A stretch of 64,000 bases of DNA from CACIIZ01 sp045565285 (GTDB taxonomy: Bacteria; Pseudomonadota; Alphaproteobacteria; Rhodobacterales; Rhodobacteraceae), in contig JBJLFR010000023.1 in assembly GCA_045565285.1 (NCBI GenBank), positions 140,000-203,999 on the forward strand, in the 5' to 3' direction. A model generated the notes under the pieces. The model saw only the letters and a list, made by a program, of their open reading frames with translations, was not told the origin of the DNA and searched no databases. The translations under genes were made by a program, and so were the position numbers. The first letter of the stretch is position 1, and the number at the start of each line of letters is the position of its first letter. Below, piece by piece: positions 8,672-18,041 of this stretch.

Positions 8672-10048
8672 ATGAATTCTTTTATAAATAACAATTTCAT
8701 CAAAGATTATGACAGCCAGCATTTCCTACATCCGTGGGAAGATTGTAGCACTGAAAATTCTGAGTATAAGATAGTAAAAAATTCAAATGGAATTTATCTA
8801 TTCGATGAAAATGGGAAAAAATATATTGATGGTCCAGGAGGTATGTGGTGCGTAAATCTTGGATATGGACGAAAAGAAATTGCCCAAGAAATAGCAAGAC
8901 AATGTGAAAAACTCCCTTATTTTAGTCCTTGGTTTGCTACTGCTGAACCTTCAGCTTTATTAGCAAAAAAATTAGCTACCCTTACCCCTAAAGATCTGAA
9001 TACAGTTTTTTTTACAACTTGTGGATCTACAGCATTAGATAGTGCAGTAAGATTTGTTCATTACTATTTCAACTGCTTAAATAAAAGTGAAAAAAAAACT
9101 ATTATAGCTCGTGAAAAAGGTTATCATGGATCAACTTTACTTTCGGCTAGTATTTCTGGAAAGGAAAGAGATAAAAGATTTTTAGACACAATAGTTAGTG
9201 GAATAAAATTTCTTAGCGATGTTAACCCAAATCTTAGAGTTAACTGTTCTGAAGAAGAATGGTGCAATCAAAAAGTAACGGAACTAGAAAATACTATTTT
9301 AGAAATTGGACCCAATAAAGTAGCAGCTTTTGTAGCAGAACCAGTACTTGCATCAGGAGGTGTCATTATTCCTCCTAAGGAGTATCATAAAAAAACATTT
9401 GAAATTTGTAAGAAATATAACGTCTTATACATTTCTGACGAAGTTGTGACAGCATTTGGTAGACTAGGTCATTGGTTTTCTTCAGAAGATGTTTTTGATT
9501 TTATACCTGATATTATAACCTGTGCTAAAGGGTTAACATCTGGATATATTCCTATGGGAGCAACGATTATTTCAGATTCATTAATTGATGATATTAAAAA
9601 AAGGCAATACAATCACGATCTTCTTTTTTCCAATGGATTTACATATTCTGGACATCCTATTGCATCAGCTGCAGCCCTAAAAACAATTGAAATAATTGAA
9701 AAAGAAAAAATTCTTGATCATGTCAAAGATATTACTCCCTATTTCCAAGCTAGATTAAAAAATTTAGGGGAAAATTATGATTGTATTGGTGATGCAAGAG
9801 GAATTGGCTTATTAGGATGTCTAGAAGGATATAGCAACCCTACGCTAGATGAAAAAAAACGTTTGGAAATTGATTATCACTTTGGATCTCTGATTGATAA
9901 GGCTGCAGAAAAAAGAGGGCTATTAGTAAGACCAATTATAAATATGTGTGTATTTTCACCACCTCTTATAATAACTAAATCAGAGATTGATTTAATGTTT
10001 GATATATTAGATGATGCAGTGTCAGAGGTTGAAAAAAATCTAAAATAA
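8672..10048 (+). CDS. Class III PLP aminotransferase, putrescine/omega-amino acid type
   Basis: Omega-aminotransferase of 458 residues from the ATG at 8672. A TTG 18 nt upstream is in frame but adds only six residues. The fold-type I signature is present: GPGGMWCVNLGYG near the N-terminus, CGSTALDSA, SDEVVTAFGR with the PLP-ring Asp, and the Schiff-base Lys in AKGLTSGY (about residue 286). This branch includes SpuC-type putrescine:pyruvate transaminases. With speB divergent and a polyamine transporter downstream, a diamine substrate is likely but not proven. Confidence 0.82.
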   Translation: MNSFINNNFIKDYDSQHFLHPWEDCSTENSEYKIVKNSNGIYLFDENGKKYIDGPGGMWCVNLGYGRKEIAQEIARQCEKLPYFSPWFATAEPSALLAKKLATLTPKDLNTVFFTTCGSTALDSAVRFVHYYFNCLNKSEKKTIIAREKGYHGSTLLSASISGKERDKRFLDTIVSGIKFLSDVNPNLRVNCSEEEWCNQKVTELENTILEIGPNKVAAFVAEPVLASGGVIIPPKEYHKKTFEICKKYNVLYISDEVVTAFGRLGHWFSSEDVFDFIPDIITCAKGLTSGYIPMGATIISDSLIDDIKKRQYNHDLLFSNGFTYSGHPIASAAALKTIEIIEKEKILDHVKDITPYFQARLKNLGENYDCIGDARGIGLLGCLEGYSNPTLDEKKRLEIDYHFGSLIDKAAEKRGLLVRPIINMCVFSPPLIITKSEIDLMFDILDDAVSEVEKNLK

Positions 10049-10110
10049 TGTTTACACTCTTAAGACATAGAAATAACTAAATTTATTTATATTTTATGAG
10101 GGAGAAAAAT

Positions 10111-11166
10111 ATGAAATTAAATCCTATTAATTTTTTTGCATTTGTTTTCTCATTGTTTTTTGCAAATATATCTCTTGCAGCAGACAGTGATTTAATTGTT
10201 TTTGACTGGGGTGGGTATGAAGATCCCGGTTTTTTTGCTGCTTACGTTGAAAAATATGGGGACTCACCAACATATTCTTTCTTTTCTGATGAAGAGGAAG
10301 CATTCCAAAAAGTAAGAGCTGGATTTAGAGCTGATCTTGGGCATCCTTGTTCACAATCAGTAGTAAAATGGAGAAATGCTGGAATTATTGTACCAATAGA
10401 TACCAGTAAACTTAAAAATTGGAATAAAGTAGATCCTGGATTTGCTGAAATGGAAGGTTTTCAGGTTGATGGAATTCAGTGGGCTTTACCAATGGATTGG
10501 GGTGCAACTGCTTTAACCTATAATGCTGATGAAGTGTCTGCCGAAGATGCAAGTTCGCTTCAAGCTTTTTCTGATCCAAAATTTAAAGGGAGGGTATCCT
10601 TAATTGACAATGTGGATGATGCCTACGCATTAGGTTTTTTAGCTGTTGGTGTTAAAGATTGGACAAAGGCAACTAATGAAGACTTTAAAAAAGCATCTGA
10701 TTTTCTAAGAAAAGTTCATAAAAATGTTAGGCAGTATCATGCTGATGGAGCTGAAGGTTCTGCATTGATGATGAGTGGTGAAATTCTCTTAGAATGGACT
10801 TGGAACGAAGTTGCTTTCACTATGAGTTTTGAAGAAAATGCCCCTAAAGTAATTTTTAATAGAGATACTAAGGAAGGTTCTTCAACATGGGTATGTGGAT
10901 ATACCATGATGAAAGATGCTCCTGGTTCTGTGGAAAAAGCATATGATTTTTTGGATGCATGGCTAGATGATGCATCTGCAGCTCATATGTTAAATGAATG
11001 GGGCTATGGTCATACGAATAAAGATGTTATGGCAACTGTTGGAAAAGAAAATGGATGGGGACCTTTATCTAGTTATACAGAAGGATCTCTGTTTCAGAAA
11101 CCCTCAGACCCAAAATTAAGAGAAAGAATGATTAAAGAATTCGAACTTATAAAATCAGGTTTTTAA
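10111..11166 (+). CDS. potF: PotD/PotF-like polyamine-binding periplasmic protein
   Basis: Solute-binding protein of 351 residues from the ATG at 10111. An in-frame ATG at 10096 overlaps the GAGGGAG that serves the downstream start, so 10111 is preferred. The N-terminus is a clear Sec signal peptide (KLNPINFFAFVFSLFFANIS, cut near SLA-AD). The mature part starts IVFDWGGYEDP, the usual opening of spermidine/putrescine binders, and has Trp/Asp-rich pocket segments (ALPMDWGATAL). It lies next to, but is convergent with, the ABC genes that should work with it. Confidence 0.85.
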   Translation: MKLNPINFFAFVFSLFFANISLAADSDLIVFDWGGYEDPGFFAAYVEKYGDSPTYSFFSDEEEAFQKVRAGFRADLGHPCSQSVVKWRNAGIIVPIDTSKLKNWNKVDPGFAEMEGFQVDGIQWALPMDWGATALTYNADEVSAEDASSLQAFSDPKFKGRVSLIDNVDDAYALGFLAVGVKDWTKATNEDFKKASDFLRKVHKNVRQYHADGAEGSALMMSGEILLEWTWNEVAFTMSFEENAPKVIFNRDTKEGSSTWVCGYTMMKDAPGSVEKAYDFLDAWLDDASAAHMLNEWGYGHTNKDVMATVGKENGWGPLSSYTEGSLFQKPSDPKLRERMIKEFELIKSGF

Positions 11167-11173
11167 CTTCTTA

Positions 11174-11210
11174 ATGAGGGATAGATGAATAATCTTTGCC
11201 TATCCCTCAT
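11174..11210. terminator. Shared bidirectional hairpin between potF and potA
   Basis: Perfect 11-bp inverted repeat, ATGAGGGATAG at 11174-11184 and CTATCCCTCAT at 11200-11210, with a 15-nt loop. It lies in the convergent gap after potF, and its right arm covers the last codons and stop of potA (11200-11202). It is unusually GC-rich for this region. It probably terminates or protects both transcripts, though there is no long T-run on either side. Confidence 0.7.
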
Positions 11211-12312
11211 AATAAGCAACAATATCATCCTCTTCAAATCCAACTGATATTTCATCACCAATATTGGCGCTAGGACTATTTTTAATATCTGATACTGAAA
11301 TGCTGTAGGTGTTATGATTTTCATTAAGTTTTATAGTGTATAACATAGTGCCACCCATAAAAGATCTCTCTACTATTTTAGCGGTAAATGACTTTGAACT
11401 TCTTTTTAAATTTTTGGAATTTATTTTTAAATTTTCTGGTCTTATTCCAATTGTTAATTTCGAGTTCTCTACTCCAAAAATATTATTTTTTAACAGTTTA
11501 ATACTGCCTAGATTTTTATGAAAAACAGTAATCGTTCTAGAACTTTTTTCTGAGTATTTAGTTTCAAAAAAATTCATACTGCCAATAAAAGCAGCAACCA
11601 TTTTTGTTTCTGGTTTATTATAAATCTGCTCAGGTGTTGCTACTTGATCTACCATACCATTGAACATAATACCTACTCTATCACTCATTGTAAGTGCTTC
11701 TGTTTGATCATGCGTTACTAAAATAAATGTTATACCTACTGATTTTTGAAGTTGTCTTAATTCAAATTGCATTTGTTCTCTTAGATTCTTATCTAGTGCA
11801 GATAGTGGTTCATCTAGTAATAATACTCTTGGTTTTAAAATTAATGCACGAGCAAGTGCTACTCTCTGTCTTTGCCCACCTGATAAAGCCGATGAAGCCC
11901 TTTTATTATATCCTTCGAGACCTACTAACTTTAGTGCTTCGTCTATTTTTTTTGAAATTGCGTTCTTACTATAATTTGTATTTCTAAGTCCGTATCCAAC
12001 ATTTTCTGAAACATTTAGATGCGGAAAAATTGCATAATTTTGAAAAACCATATTTGTAGGTCTATTATTGGGAGCAACAGAATTAACATTTTTTCCATTT
12101 ATAAAAACATCGCCATTTTCAGGTTTTTCAAAACCTGCAATTATTCTTAAAAGTGTTGTTTTTCCACACCCAGATGGACCTAATAATGAAAAAAATTCAC
12201 CTTCATTTATTCCTAAACTTACATTATTTATAGCTTTAAACTTATTAAAAGATTTCTCAATAGATACAAGATCAACAATCTTTTCATTATTTATAATATT
12301 TTTTTTGATCAT
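11200..12312 (-). CDS. potA: Polyamine ABC transporter ATP-binding protein
   Basis: ABC ATPase of 370 residues. Walker A GPSGCGKTT is at 45-53, the Q-loop is in VFQNYAIFPH, the signature LSGGQRQR is at about 143-150, Walker B VLLLDEPLSALD follows, and the H-loop is in VTHDQTEA. The C-terminal roughly 100 residues form the TOBE region typical of PotA/PotG. The start codon overlaps the permease gene upstream by 4 bp. The order permease-permease-ATPase on this strand, with a PotF-like binder alongside, marks a polyamine importer. PotA and PotG cannot be separated. Confidence 0.9.
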   Translation of the reverse strand: MIKKNIINNEKIVDLVSIEKSFNKFKAINNVSLGINEGEFFSLLGPSGCGKTTLLRIIAGFEKPENGDVFINGKNVNSVAPNNRPTNMVFQNYAIFPHLNVSENVGYGLRNTNYSKNAISKKIDEALKLVGLEGYNKRASSALSGGQRQRVALARALILKPRVLLLDEPLSALDKNLREQMQFELRQLQKSVGITFILVTHDQTEALTMSDRVGIMFNGMVDQVATPEQIYNKPETKMVAAFIGSMNFFETKYSEKSSRTITVFHKNLGSIKLLKNNIFGVENSKLTIGIRPENLKINSKNLKRSSKSFTAKIVERSFMGGTMLYTIKLNENHNTYSISVSDIKNSPSANIGDEISVGFEEDDIVAYYEG

Positions 12313-13121
12313 TTTTGATCCAACTCCACCCCATAATTATTATATAATTCCATCCTTCTTCTAAAATATTCAAATAAAGAAACTAAAATAAGAGATACAA
12401 TTAAAAGTATTGTTCCTAATGCCATTGTACTAGGTAATTTGGCTGGAAATCTAAATTGAGACCAGATATAAACTGGTAAAGTTGGTTCAACGCCAGTAAG
12501 AAAAAAAGCAATTATAAATTCGTCTAATGAAATTACAAAGCCAATTAGTAAACTAGAAATTAATCCAGGCGAAACCATAGGTAAAATGATTATCCGAAAT
12601 GTTTGAATCGATGACATCCCAAGATCTAGCGAAGCTTCTTCTAAGCTTATATCAAGATTATTAAAAGCTGAGACCATTATTAAAGTTGAAAATGGAGTTA
12701 TTAATAGAGTATGCCCCAGTACCACACTCCATAAATTTAAATCCAGTCCTAATTGAATTAGTACTGTTAAGAGACAAACACCCAATATAATTTCTGGTAA
12801 AATCAAAGGTACAAGTATAAATGTGATGGAAATTTTCTTTCCATAAAAAATATATCTAGTTGAAGCTCTAGCAACTAAAGTACCTAGAATAGTTGCTAAA
12901 ATTGTTGACGATATCGCAATAACTAAAGAATTTAATAAAGCGTTATGTAAGGTGTTTTCGTAAAGAAGCTCTTCAAACCAAATCGTAGAAAAACCCGTTA
13001 ATGGAAAAGCTATAACTTTACTATTGTTAAAAGAAAAAATTGGAAGCAAAAGTGCAGGTGCATATAAAAAGATAAGAAAAAATATTACTATTAATTTAAA
13101 TATTTTACTCGACTTATTCAT
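12309..13121 (-). CDS. potC: Polyamine ABC transporter permease (PotC/PotI-type)
   Basis: Inner-membrane permease of 270 residues with about six membrane segments, the first in KLIVIFFLIFLYAPALLLPI. The cytoplasmic EAA loop that contacts the ATPase is EEASLDLGMSSIQTFRIIILP. Length and the 'EFIIAFFLTG' segment fit the second permease of Pot systems. It sits 1 nt after the PotB-type gene and overlaps potA by 4 bp, so the three are one translationally coupled operon. Confidence 0.88.
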   Translation of the reverse strand: MNKSSKIFKLIVIFFLIFLYAPALLLPIFSFNNSKVIAFPLTGFSTIWFEELLYENTLHNALLNSLVIAISSTILATILGTLVARASTRYIFYGKKISITFILVPLILPEIILGVCLLTVLIQLGLDLNLWSVVLGHTLLITPFSTLIMVSAFNNLDISLEEASLDLGMSSIQTFRIIILPMVSPGLISSLLIGFVISLDEFIIAFFLTGVEPTLPVYIWSQFRFPAKLPSTMALGTILLIVSLILVSLFEYFRRRMELYNNYGVELDQK

Positions 13122-13122
13122 A

Positions 13123-13980
13123 TCAATAATTTCTTAAGTATTTTCTATTTATAAAAACAAAAAACATTGCAATTATTCCAACAATTAATAATGATGTAAC
13201 TGAAAGTGCTGCCGCTAATGGAGCATTGTTAGCTTTAGAAAATTGTACCTGAATCATATTGGCTATCATTAGACCTTCAGGACCACCTACTAATTTAGGA
13301 GTTATGTAATCTCCTATACAAGGAATAAATATTATCAAAACTGCCCCTATTACACCTGGCATTGATAATGGCAAAATAATCCTAAAAAATTGATTTAATG
13401 AGTTATCACCCAAATCATTAGATGCTTCTAATAAAGATCTATCAATTTTCTCTAAAGATACAAAAATTGGTAAAATTGCGAAGGGAGCCCAACCATGCAC
13501 TAATGCTAGTATTACCGCATTAGTATTATATAATAAAAATGTTAAGGGCTCAGTAATCACTCCTAGCCACTCAAAAAAAGAATTTAAAACTCCATTATAT
13601 CCTAAAATCACTTTCCATAAAAACATTCTTAACAGATAACTAGTCCAAAATGGTATAGTTATAAGAAATAACCATAAAGCCTTTCTCTTTCCTCCATAAA
13701 AAGAAATATAATAAGCAATTGGAAATGCAAATAAAATTGTAAAAAAAGTAACTGTTAAAGAAATTATTAAGGATCTAGTAAATAATGTCTGAAATACTGG
13801 CTGAAACCATGCTTGTTTATAATTTTCAAAAGTTATTGTTTTTATTAAGGTTAGATAGTCCTGTGTCCAGAAACTTAACGCAGTCATAGTTGCAATGGGT
13901 ACCGCCAGTAAAAAAATCGCAAATATAAATGGTACGCCTAGTAATCTCCAACCCTTTTTATTTTGCTCAGAAATGTGCAT
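13123..13980 (-). CDS. potB: Polyamine ABC transporter permease (PotB/PotH-type)
   Basis: Permease of 285 residues with six predicted membrane helices. The EAA loop reads LEASNDLGDNSLNQFFRIILPLSMPG, and 'GDYITPKLVGG' near 224 is the usual PotB/PotH motif. It is first in the potB-potC-potA run. The Rieske oxygenase gene lies only 41 nt upstream on the same strand, so the transporter and oxygenase may share a transcript. Confidence 0.88.
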   Translation of the reverse strand: MHISEQNKKGWRLLGVPFIFAIFLLAVPIATMTALSFWTQDYLTLIKTITFENYKQAWFQPVFQTLFTRSLIISLTVTFFTILFAFPIAYYISFYGGKRKALWLFLITIPFWTSYLLRMFLWKVILGYNGVLNSFFEWLGVITEPLTFLLYNTNAVILALVHGWAPFAILPIFVSLEKIDRSLLEASNDLGDNSLNQFFRIILPLSMPGVIGAVLIIFIPCIGDYITPKLVGGPEGLMIANMIQVQFSKANNAPLAAALSVTSLLIVGIIAMFFVFINRKYLRNY

Positions 13981-14021
13981 AATTTATCTATTTAAAACTA
14001 TATATAAACATTGCTCTTAAA

Positions 14022-15212
14022 TTAAGTTTCTATTTCAGCCAACAGCTTATTATTGAATTCATTCAGTGAACAATCAATTGGTTCATTATTTAATTTCACT
14101 ACAGGAATTAATTTTCTCAAGTGATCATGGTACGTTTTTACTCCGTATTCTAAATCAGATAAGAAAAAACCATTGAAAGCAGATGACTTTACTGCTTCAG
14201 TAGACCATTCTACAAGCATTTGATCTTCTTTTGCCGTATCCCTGTCTATCCGACCACTCAAATATCTAGCTAATTTTTTTTCTCTGCTTTCTTTTTTATG
14301 CTTTAAAACACCACCCCTTTGTATTGTTTTAGTACTACTTAAGGGATATTCATAATAGTAAATTATACATTCTGGATATAGACCCAAAACAAAATTTGGA
14401 AACATACCAAAATAGATCCAAGATCTACTTTGAAGTTTAGGTAATTTTAACCAATTATTATTTTCTATAATATGACGATATCTTTTTACACTCCATTTTT
14501 TTGAAGGTTTAGTATTAAAAGTACCAACTGATCTTGAGGTTCCTTCAAGATAAGGTTCATCGTTATAATCTTGCCCATATAAATCAAACAAAGAAGGATG
14601 TGCTTGCCTGACATGGTATCCTTCATTGTCAACGTCCCTAACTGATTTCCAATTGGCATCTAAGATGTCAGTCCAACTACTTCCATCTACAGGTTCCATA
14701 TTTTCCATTTTGTAATGACTAATTTCGCAATCGAATCTTTTTAAAATTTCAGAGATATTTTTTTGATCACTTTTCTTAAATCTTATAAAAATAAGTCCAT
14801 GCCATATTTCAATTTCTAAGGGTTTTAAACCCATTTCTGAAAAATCTGTGCCTCCAAAAGAATCTTTATTTGGGACTCCCCTTACAGATCCATCAAAATT
14901 ATATGACCATCCATGAAATGGGCAAACAATAGCTCTTTTACATATCCCTTCTTTATCAGCAATTACTCTAGAACCTCTGTGCATACATAAATTATGAAAA
15001 GCTCTTATTTCATTTTTTTCACACTTAATTACAAAACCTCTTTCATTAACAATATCTACTGTTTTATATGAACCTACTTGATTTAATTCATTAATATGAC
15101 AAACAAATTGCCAATGTTTTCTAAATAATTCTTCCGCTTCTAATTGAAATAGAGAATCTGATTGGTAAGTCCAACCAGGTAAACCATTTCTTTGCCAATT
15201 ATTATTTCTCAA
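14022..15212 (-). CDS. Rieske [2Fe-2S] oxygenase, alpha subunit
   Basis: Ring-hydroxylating-type oxygenase subunit of 396 residues. Rieske ligands are Cys76 and His78 (CMHRG) and Cys97 and His100 (CPFHGW). The mononuclear iron site is in NEGYHVRQAHP, with His200 and His205. This architecture covers aromatic dioxygenases and also the monooxygenases that attack glycine betaine, choline, carnitine or stachydrine. Position in an amine-uptake island favours an amine substrate. No ferredoxin reductase partner is encoded nearby, so electrons must come from elsewhere. Confidence 0.83.
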   Translation of the reverse strand: MRNNNWQRNGLPGWTYQSDSLFQLEAEELFRKHWQFVCHINELNQVGSYKTVDIVNERGFVIKCEKNEIRAFHNLCMHRGSRVIADKEGICKRAIVCPFHGWSYNFDGSVRGVPNKDSFGGTDFSEMGLKPLEIEIWHGLIFIRFKKSDQKNISEILKRFDCEISHYKMENMEPVDGSSWTDILDANWKSVRDVDNEGYHVRQAHPSLFDLYGQDYNDEPYLEGTSRSVGTFNTKPSKKWSVKRYRHIIENNNWLKLPKLQSRSWIYFGMFPNFVLGLYPECIIYYYEYPLSSTKTIQRGGVLKHKKESREKKLARYLSGRIDRDTAKEDQMLVEWSTEAVKSSAFNGFFLSDLEYGVKTYHDHLRKLIPVVKLNNEPIDCSLNEFNNKLLAEIET

Positions 15213-15335
15213 GAGTTAATCCTCAATTAAAGTTTACAAAAATTATACTATCAATAATTTTACTTTTTTGTAAAATAAGTAAAATTTAATAAAATAAATT
15301 TAAAAATAAAATATAGTAAATTTTGTCTTAATCAA

Positions 15336-16631
15336 TTGAAAGCAATTTTTTTGTCAAAAAAGAGAATATTTAATTATGAAGTTATAATAGTTGGTGCTGG
15401 GATTGCTGGAATATCTGCCGCAAAAATATTCGATAAAAATAATATATCAAACATTGTAATTGAAGCTAATAACCGATTAGGTGGAAGAGCAAAAAAAGCT
15501 CAAAAATCTTTTGGTAGTTGGTTTGATCTGGGATGTTCTTATTTGCATGAAGGAGATATAAACCCATTAACATCTATAGCAAAAAGATTAAAGATATCCA
15601 TCAGCAATGAAAAAGGAGATTTATTTTCTATTGAAAAAACAAAGTATTTTTCCAAAAATAATAAATTCTCATTAAAAAAAGTAGGTTTATTAAAAAATTC
15701 TTACAATGATTTTTTAAAAAATTTAAACTTTCATAAAAATAAAGTTAAAGACAGCAGTCTTTCTTCATGCTTAAATAAAGTTGATCCTTGTTACCCTATA
15801 ATTTTTGACTATTTAACTGGTTTGAACGCCGTTGAAGCCAACTTTGTTTCTAAAATAGATTTTGCATCAGTAAATGATGGTAAAGATTTGATTATAGAAA
15901 GTGGTCTTGCAAAAATGATTGATAGATGGGCAAAAGGTGTAAATATAATAGTAGATAGTCCAGTTATGAAAATAAATTGGAAAAAAGATATTATAGAAGT
16001 ACACACAAACAAACAAAAATATCTTTCTAAATCTATTATATTAACTGTCTCAAATGGAGTTTTAGCAAATCAAGATATAAAATTTATTCCCAATTTACCT
16101 GATTATAAAATGCAAGCAGTTCAGAATTTACCAATGGGAATTCTCAATAAAATTGGAGTTCTCTTTAAAGAAGGTACTTTTAAAGAAAAAGATATAGGCT
16201 GGTATGTAGCATTATTAGATAAAGATACTGATAATAAACTTGAAATAATCAGTTTTGAAATTCGAAAAATAGAGAAAGAGCATATGATATTTTTTTTTGG
16301 AGGAAAAAAGGGATTAGATATCGAAAATTTTCCTGAAAAATACTATAGGTCAATTGTTAAGTTCATAAAATACCAATTTGGAAAAAGGATAAAAAATAAT
16401 ATTATTGAAATAATTCATTCAAGTTGGGGAAAAGATCCTTATACCAAAGGTTCTTATTCTTACGCTTTACCAGGACATAGTTCAGAAAGAGCTTTACTAA
16501 AAAAGCCTTTAGAAAAAAAAGTATACTTTGCAGGAGAAGCCACCATAAAAAACTATTACGGCACTTGTCATGGTGCATATATTTCAGGAGCAGATGCTGC
16601 TAAGGAAATCATTTCCAAATTAAATAATTAA
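15336..16631 (+). CDS. Flavin-containing amine oxidase (MAO/polyamine oxidase family)
   Basis: FAD amine oxidase of about 431 residues. IIVGAGIAGISAAK is the FAD motif (G-A-G-I-A-G about 20-25), followed by EANNRLGGRAKK. The C-terminus has GSYSYALPG and YFAGEATIKNYYGTCHGAYISG, the conserved FAD-closing segment. It would oxidise a primary or secondary amine to an aldehyde. The start is uncertain: no ATG is in frame, TTG 15336 and TTG 15351 are possible, and neither has a good Shine-Dalgarno. Its stop shares TTAA with the convergent GS-like gene. Confidence 0.83.
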   Translation: MKAIFLSKKRIFNYEVIIVGAGIAGISAAKIFDKNNISNIVIEANNRLGGRAKKAQKSFGSWFDLGCSYLHEGDINPLTSIAKRLKISISNEKGDLFSIEKTKYFSKNNKFSLKKVGLLKNSYNDFLKNLNFHKNKVKDSSLSSCLNKVDPCYPIIFDYLTGLNAVEANFVSKIDFASVNDGKDLIIESGLAKMIDRWAKGVNIIVDSPVMKINWKKDIIEVHTNKQKYLSKSIILTVSNGVLANQDIKFIPNLPDYKMQAVQNLPMGILNKIGVLFKEGTFKEKDIGWYVALLDKDTDNKLEIISFEIRKIEKEHMIFFFGGKKGLDIENFPEKYYRSIVKFIKYQFGKRIKNNIIEIIHSSWGKDPYTKGSYSYALPGHSSERALLKKPLEKKVYFAGEATIKNYYGTCHGAYISGADAAKEIISKLNN

Positions 16632-17956
16632 ACTTCTTCTAGATAAGTTATTAATTCGTAATTTTCAATTCTAGAATTGAACACTTCTAATTCCTGTTTT
16701 TTACAATTCTTAAATACCTCACAAAAAGTATTAAAATAAAAATTTTTATTTTTTTTCGATTTCTCAAAATCGTTGATAGCTTGATCCCAACTTTGAGCTA
16801 TCTGCTTTGTTTTCTTCTGATAAGTATCTCCATTTATAGGTTTTGGCGGTTCTTTTTTTTCAGTAATTCCATAAAGTGCAGATGAAAGAATCGAAGACAA
16901 TACTAAATAAGGGTTTGCATCCGCACCTGCAACTCGATGTTCTATTCTTTTTGAGAGATAATCTCCACCAGGTATTCTTATTGAAGCAGTTCTATTTTCA
17001 TATCCCCAACAAATATTTATAGGAGCGTGACTCCCTGGACGAAGACGTTTGTAAGAATTGAAATGAGGGGCTAGGATTAATGTTGAATCTTTAAGGCTAT
17101 CAAGAATTCCACCAACTGCATTTTTTAGCGTATCAGAACCTAGTTCTGAATTATTATTAAAGACATTATTTTTGTTTTTGTCTAATAAACTAAAATGAAC
17201 ATGCATCCCACTTCCAGAAATATTTGGAAAAGGTTTTGCCATAAATGTGGCTATTTTTTTATGTCTTTTGGCTATTCCTTTTATAAATCTTTTAAAAATA
17301 ATTGCGTGATCTGCGGCTTTTAAAGGATCAGCAATATGTTTTAGATTTATCTCAAACTGGTTGGGAGCATTTTCAGACGAAATCCCGTCCATAGGTATAT
17401 TATTTTTTTCACACAAATCATAAAGTTCGTCAAAGAATACTTCATGTTCTTCAATTTCTCTAATTGAAAGCACATTTGTATAATCATGATTTTCTAATTT
17501 TAGATTTTGACTATTATTTTCATTTAGTAAATAAAACTCTAACTCAAAAGCTACGACAGGATTAAGATTTAATTCTTTATATTTTTTACATACTGAATTA
17601 AGAATATGTCTAGGATCTATTGGTGATAAATCCTTTTTATTATCAAACAACCAAAGTGGGATAAGAACAGAATCTTTTTTATTTGAAAAAAAAGGCACTG
17701 GTCCTATAGCAGTAGGTAATCCATATCCATCAGCATCACCAGATTCAAAGAGATAGGGACTATTAACTAAATCTGATCCCCAAGTATCTAAACATGAGGC
17801 TGATATGGGTATCCTTATTCCTTCCTTCAAAACTTTTTCTAAATGATTTAAATGTATCCTTTTCCCTCGCCATATTCCATTCAAATCACAAGCTGCAGCA
17901 ATAATGGGAGGATTTTCTCCTAAATTTGAAATCCACCCTAAGTTTGATTCTGACAT
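16628..17956 (-). CDS. Second glutamine-synthetase-fold amine ligase (PuuA/GlnA-like)
   Basis: A 442-residue GS-family protein, clearly paralogous to but diverged from the one at 6182. Conserved sites are VAFELEFYL, NAPNQFEINL, GMHVHFS, the NRTASIRIPGG arginine loop and EHRVAGADANPYL. It lacks the GlnA adenylylation tail. It probably gamma-glutamylates an amine, for instance ethanolamine, putrescine or a product of the neighbouring oxidase/oxygenase. It ends inside the shared TTAA with the amine oxidase. Confidence 0.78.
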   Translation of the reverse strand: MSESNLGWISNLGENPPIIAAACDLNGIWRGKRIHLNHLEKVLKEGIRIPISASCLDTWGSDLVNSPYLFESGDADGYGLPTAIGPVPFFSNKKDSVLIPLWLFDNKKDLSPIDPRHILNSVCKKYKELNLNPVVAFELEFYLLNENNSQNLKLENHDYTNVLSIREIEEHEVFFDELYDLCEKNNIPMDGISSENAPNQFEINLKHIADPLKAADHAIIFKRFIKGIAKRHKKIATFMAKPFPNISGSGMHVHFSLLDKNKNNVFNNNSELGSDTLKNAVGGILDSLKDSTLILAPHFNSYKRLRPGSHAPINICWGYENRTASIRIPGGDYLSKRIEHRVAGADANPYLVLSSILSSALYGITEKKEPPKPINGDTYQKKTKQIAQSWDQAINDFEKSKKNKNFYFNTFCEVFKNCKKQELEVFNSRIENYELITYLEEV

Positions 17957-18041
17957 TTATAAATTCCTATATCACTTTAAAAAAGCTATTTCCTACAATA
18001 AAATAATATAGCCATGATAACAGGCTTTACTTAAGAAGTCT

